Assembly: GCA_016717595.1 (NCBI GenBank)
Contig: JADKFE010000059.1
Location: forward strand, 1-35,830
Source: Deltaproteobacteria bacterium
GTDB lineage: Bacteria > Myxococcota_A > UBA796 > CAJQPC01
Length of the DNA: 35,830 nt
Direction of reading: 5' to 3'
Under the pieces are notes generated by a model, which did no database searches, was not told the origin of the DNA, and saw only the letters and a list, made by a program, of their open reading frames with translations. A program made the translations under genes and the position numbers. Positions 33,360 through 35,830 of the stretch are shown here, piece after piece (positions within the stretch are counted from its first letter, which is position 1; the number at the start of each line of letters is the position of its first letter).

Positions 33360-33524
33360 CCGGAGCAGCTCCAACGTGTTGATGGCGACGTGCGGCGCGC
33401 CCTCGTCCGGCGGTCTCCCTGCGCGATCCTCTGCCTCGCAAACCCCGAGTCCGTCGCGAGCATCGTGGTCTTGCACACCTCGCGCGATCCGGCAGGCTGG
33501 CAAGGTTCGAGTTCGATGACGTAA
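33360..33524 (+). pseudogene. Relic of a third ParE-type toxin
   Basis: The frame reads PEQLQRVDGDVRRALVRRSP, CAILCLANPESVASIVVLHT and SRDPAGWQG with TAA at 33522-33524, clearly homologous to the C-terminal half of toxin 1 (PEQFPRVDGEVRRALVRRFP; HTSRDPVGWQG). The N-terminal half and its antitoxin are gone; the GDPD gene lies upstream. A hairpin and tail module follow as in the intact units. Confidence 0.75.
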
Positions 33525-33533
33525 AGGGCAAAA

Positions 33534-33568
33534 AAGGCCCGTAGAAGTTCATCCCTTCGACGGGCCTT
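33534..33568. terminator. Hairpin after the toxin relic
   Basis: AAGGCCCGTAGAAG (33534-33547) pairs with CTTCGACGGGCCTT (33555-33568) with one mismatch around a seven-base loop. An A6 run precedes it, so on the minus strand it is a perfect intrinsic terminator followed by T6. It may serve both directions. Confidence 0.75.
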
Positions 33569-33574
33569 CACATC

Positions 33575-33675
33575 AATGGTCGGCTCACCTGGATGAACTT
33601 CGAACCTTCGCGGCGGATCCGCGGGGGTGGGGCGAGCGGGAGATCGGGGCGTTGGAGGGGGTTTTGGGGGCGAGG
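33575..33675 (+). repeat. Tail-module repeat, copy C
   Basis: Nearly identical to copy A over its core and to copy D also beyond it (GGTTTTGGGGGCGAG). Confidence 0.8.
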
Positions 33676-34077
33676 AGAGTTCGCGCCCATAGCGGCAGCG
33701 TTGAGCGACTCCCAAGCTCGAGTTCAGGGCGCGCTGGAGTAGCGTAGCGCGCCGGTCTTCGCGGGGCCGGGCGACGCACTCAACGGCGGAGGCTGCAACA
33801 GGACGATCGATGCCCCCGACGCTGGTTCGGAGCGCCGGGTTGGGCGCTACCGCCGAAGGCGAGAGCGGCCTGAGCTCGTCGCGCTCGTTGTCCGTGATGG
33901 TGCTGGCGGTCTGACGCCAAGACATCGGGTACAACGTCGCGTCAGGACATCGGTGACACGCCCAGCCTTCGGGAGCGGGTCGTCTCCGCGACCACGGAGG
34001 AGAGGAGATGCCGTAGAAAGCGGCTGAGATGAGCGTGCTGAGAGAGGGCATCGTTACGCGCTTGAGCCCGACGAGTC
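33676..34077. other. Intergenic stretch before toxin-antitoxin unit 2
   Basis: No gene called. A minus frame reads MSWRQTASTITDNERDELRP at about 33925-33866, which faintly resembles a transposase N-terminus, but there is no other support. Confidence 0.35.
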
Positions 34078-34106
34078 TGGCGAACGTGGTTCGCCGCGAC
34101 TACAAT
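34078..34106 (+). promoter_or_regulatory. Promoter and palindrome of toxin-antitoxin unit 2
   Basis: TGGCGA (34078-34083), 17 bases, TACAAT (34101-34106), six bases, ATG: the geometry is identical to unit 1. A perfect palindrome, GGCGAAC-GTG-GTTCGCC (34079-34095), overlaps the -35 element and is a likely operator for autorepression. Unit 1 lacks it. Confidence 0.65.
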
Positions 34107-34112
34107 GACCCT

Positions 34113-34319
34113 ATGGAACCCTCCTTCGATCAGATGACCCCGGCCGAGCGCATTCTCCACGTCCAGAGCCTTTGGGATCGGATCGCGGAGGAGCCCGAGG
34201 GCGTGCCCGTCTCCGACGAGATGAAGTCGGAGCTCGACAGAAGGCTCGCTGCGCATCGTGTGGAGCCGTCGACGGCGATCCCGTGGGAGCAGGTGAAGGC
34301 TGAGCTGCGTCGTCGGTGA
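34113..34319 (+). CDS. Antitoxin of the Unstab_antitox family, unit 2
   Basis: The product is 68 residues, colinear with the unit 1 antitoxin (MEPSFDQMTPAERILHVQSL; STAIPWEQVKAEL at the end). The start has no Shine-Dalgarno sequence and lies six bases after TACAAT. The stop overlaps the toxin GTG by four bases. The identical opening MEPSF and promoter show common descent with unit 1, but the middle has diverged, so cross-neutralisation cannot be assumed. Confidence 0.88.
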   Translation: MEPSFDQMTPAERILHVQSLWDRIAEEPEGVPVSDEMKSELDRRLAAHRVEPSTAIPWEQVKAELRRR

Positions 34320-34615
34320 GTCTTCCGATCGTGTTTCGTCCGGAGGCCCGGGCGGAGTTGATCGAGGCGTGGACCTGGTACGAGGAGCAACGTCCCGGGC
34401 TTGGCGACGAGCTGGAAGCGTGTGTTGAAGCCGCCCTCGGCGCTGCAGCCCGCTCGCCGGATGGACACCAGCGGGTCTACGCCGAGGTGCGCCGGGTTCT
34501 CGTGAAGCGGTTCCCGTATGGCGTGTACTACAACGTTGAAGGCGGGGCGCTGCTCGTGCTTGCCGTCGCGCACGCTCGCCGGAAGCCACACTACTGGGCG
34601 GACCGAGCTCGATAG
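34316..34615 (+). CDS. ParE/RelE-type toxin, unit 2
   Basis: The product is 99 residues from GTG 34316, the same length as toxin 1: IVFRPEARAELIEAWTWYEE, LGDELEACVEAALGAAARSP, RRVLVKRFPYGVYYNVEGGA and AHARRKPHYWADRAR. The fold-defining positions are kept, while the C-terminal segment differs from unit 1. It should poison gyrase or translation when free of antitoxin. A hairpin and tail-module copy D follow. Confidence 0.9.
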   Translation: MSLPIVFRPEARAELIEAWTWYEEQRPGLGDELEACVEAALGAAARSPDGHQRVYAEVRRVLVKRFPYGVYYNVEGGALLVLAVAHARRKPHYWADRAR

Positions 34616-34634
34616 ACTTTGTGGGAGAGAGTTG

Positions 34635-34674
34635 GAGAGGGCCCATAGAGTCTCGCGACTCGGACGGACCTCTC
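34635..34674. terminator. Hairpin after toxin unit 2
   Basis: GAGAGG pairs with CCTCTC and GAGTC with GACTC around a TCGC loop. Relative to the other two hairpins both arms changed together, so base pairing has been preserved. Confidence 0.65.
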
Positions 34675-34678
34675 GCAG

Positions 34679-34778
34679 GATGATCGGCTCACCTGGATGA
34701 ACTTCGAACTTTTGCGGCGGATCCGAGGGGGTGGGGCGAGCGGGAGATCGGGGCGTTGGAGGGGTTTTGGGGGCGAGG
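34679..34778 (+). repeat. Tail-module repeat, copy D
   Basis: Nearly identical to copies A and C, sharing TTTTGGGGGCGAG beyond the core with C. A minus-strand EPAHRE gene end follows 20 bases later. Confidence 0.8.
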
Positions 34779-34797
34779 GTGCGTCCAGATACGACGG

Positions 34798-34992
34798 TCA
34801 GGGCTTGAAGGCTGGCTTCTTCCCTTTGAGCCCGTCCGCGAACTCCCGATGCGCCGGCTCATAGGCCCTGTTCGACGTCTCCGCGCTGGGCAGCTGCCCC
34901 GGGCTGGCTTCCTTCTCCATCCACCGCGGTGGCCACCAGCCCAAACGCGGCCTCGACGCGCTTGTGACCCAACCGGTCTCCAGGTGCTCCAC
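34798..34992 (-). CDS. Possible gene end homologous to the 28271-28402 ORF
   Basis: A 64-residue frame ends EPAHREFADGLKGKKPAFKP, matching the end of the small ORF at 28271. The N-terminal half (WVTSASRPRLGWWPPRW) shows no similarity to it, so the true start is uncertain. It is either a small gene or a relic placed at the border of the repeated unit. Confidence 0.3.
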   Translation of the reverse strand: MEHLETGWVTSASRPRLGWWPPRWMEKEASPGQLPSAETSNRAYEPAHREFADGLKGKKPAFKP

Positions 34993-35047
34993 CTGGAGGA
35001 CCGGCCAGGGGCCGGGATCGGGGGTGGGCGTCCCGTGAAGGTGGCGC

Positions 35048-35078
35048 TTGACAGCCCCGGAACCCGCCCTGGTACACT
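35048..35078 (+). promoter_or_regulatory. Promoter of the last gene, leaderless geometry
   Basis: TTGACA (35048-35053) and TACACT (35073-35078) are 19 bases apart. TACACT ends six bases before ATG 35085 and there is no Shine-Dalgarno sequence. Confidence 0.55.
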
Positions 35079-35084
35079 CTCCCG

Positions 35085-35830
35085 ATGCCCGATCTCGACG
35101 ATTCGCTCCTCGCGCTCACCCGGATCCCCTCCGTGGGCAACTGGCGGCGGCTGATCGCCCGTCTCGCGGAGCGCCGCGCCCGCGGCGGGGTCGACGAAGC
35201 GCTGGTCCGCCACCTCGACGCCGCCCTGGCCCACTGGCCCGACGCCCTCCGTGTGGCGCCCCATCGCTGGCTGCCCCCCTTGTTCGCCACCCACCGACCT
35301 GGCCCCGTGCTGGAGGAGCTGCTCCTCGCCCGGACCATCGACACCCGCGCCTACCGTCGCTCCACCGCGCGCGGCGATGAGCTGGCCACGCTCACGGCTT
35401 CACCCTACGCGGCGAACATCACCACCCTCTGCCTCAGACCTCCCGAATTCGAAGACCTGTCCGCGATCGTCCCGGCCCTCCTCCGCCTGCCCGCCGTCTG
35501 CCACCTGACCCTCGCCGGAGGGGAGGCCGTGCTTGGCGGTCCGCGGTTGGACGCCGCTACGTTCGCCCGAGACTTCGCGCCGGCGTGGAGCGCCATCGCC
35601 CAGGCACCCCTCGCCTCGCTGCGCATGCAGGGGATCTACCTTCACCCCAGCGCCGCGGCCATCCTGCACGATGGCACCTTTCGCCCCAGGGTGCTCGCCT
35701 TCGAAGGCATGGACCTCAAACCCCAATCGCTGGTGCCCCTCGCGGGGGCGGCCCTCTTCGATACGCTGGAAGAGCTCGCGATTCCCAGGCCCCACCGCTC
35801 GGTGCGCGACGACACGCTCATCGCGCTCCT
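35085..35830 (+). CDS. Unrecognised protein with LRR-like segments (3' end outside window)
   Basis: An open frame from ATG 35085 continues to the window edge, 248 residues so far (MPDLDDSLLALTRIPSVGNW). The N-terminal 100 residues look helical and Arg-rich. From about residue 105 there are leucine-rich-repeat-like stretches (ITTLCLRPPEF, VCHLTLAGGEAV, LASLRMQGIYLHP, LAFEGMDLKP, LEELAIPRPHR). No signal peptide. Proteins of this style occur in myxobacterial and planctomycete genomes, but I cannot name a family. The promoter elements and unbroken reading support a real gene. Confidence 0.6.
   Translation, partial: MPDLDDSLLALTRIPSVGNWRRLIARLAERRARGGVDEALVRHLDAALAHWPDALRVAPHRWLPPLFATHRPGPVLEELLLARTIDTRAYRRSTARGDELATLTASPYAANITTLCLRPPEFEDLSAIVPALLRLPAVCHLTLAGGEAVLGGPRLDAATFARDFAPAWSAIAQAPLASLRMQGIYLHPSAAAILHDGTFRPRVLAFEGMDLKPQSLVPLAGAALFDTLEELAIPRPHRSVRDDTLIAL

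Noticed and set aside
33866..33925. Transposase N-terminus (TASTITDNERDELRP) on the minus strand
   Set aside because: No catalytic motifs, inverted repeats or target duplications were found, and the match is short.
31633..34778. attC sites of a chromosomal integron, suggested by toxin-antitoxin cassettes with hairpins
   Set aside because: No GTTRRRY or RYYYAAC core sites flank the hairpins and no integrase is visible.
34859..34960. Tyrosine recombinase C-terminus suggested by LGHKRVEAAFG
   Set aside because: The catalytic Arg-His-Arg-Tyr pattern is absent and the frame overlaps the EPAHRE gene end.

Overview
The window is GC-rich and reads like a myxobacterium or a relative (Myxococcota or another former deltaproteobacterial lineage). 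The evidence is many secreted lipoproteins with short lipobox signals followed by Asp/Thr-rich linkers, MopE-like Cys/Asp calcium-type repeats, an AgmX/PglI-type C-terminal domain and several LysR regulators paired with divergent genes. This is inference from style; no rRNA or marker gene is present.

Layout. 2-1264: tail of a Cys-rich protein and a propeller-like protein. 1340-4816: a secreted agmatine deiminase/PAD-like lipoprotein, a Tat-exported aldo/keto reductase and its divergent LysR regulator. 4844-12454: the most interesting block, five minus-strand lipoprotein genes (two paralogous DT-linker proteins, two paralogous thioredoxin-fold proteins, one beta-lactamase-fold hydrolase) around a NarL/DesK-type histidine kinase and LuxR-type response regulator. 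All five promoters carry the same 20-nt motif at a fixed distance from a -10-like element, which suggests one regulon for a cell-surface system. 12545-19421: a DUF2200 protein, a MopE-like repeat lipoprotein, a poly-G tract, an EEP-fold nuclease-like protein and a large beta-helix lipoprotein. 19631-21448: an AgmX-like lipoprotein and a BlaI/BlaR1-type pair sharing an operator. 21649-26198: a secreted catalase-like protein, a Cys-rich copper-storage-like protein, and a LysR-controlled operon (AhpD/CMD, DUF1348, PNPOx) with a perfect palindromic operator.

26199-35084 is an accessory zone: decayed WYL regulator, histidine kinase and serine recombinase fragments, an MBL-fold lipoprotein with a LysR gene, a GDPD protein, and two complete plus one relic ParE-type toxin-antitoxin units. 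Each toxin is followed by a hairpin and by a repeated ~85-nt module that is also the tail of the recombinase relic. The window ends inside an unrecognised gene.

Two cross-cutting points. At least six genes are broken by a single-base indel in a short run, and four of them are otherwise intact, so uncorrected assembly indels are likely. Several genes have a TANNNT-like -10 exactly six bases before ATG, so they probably make leaderless mRNAs.
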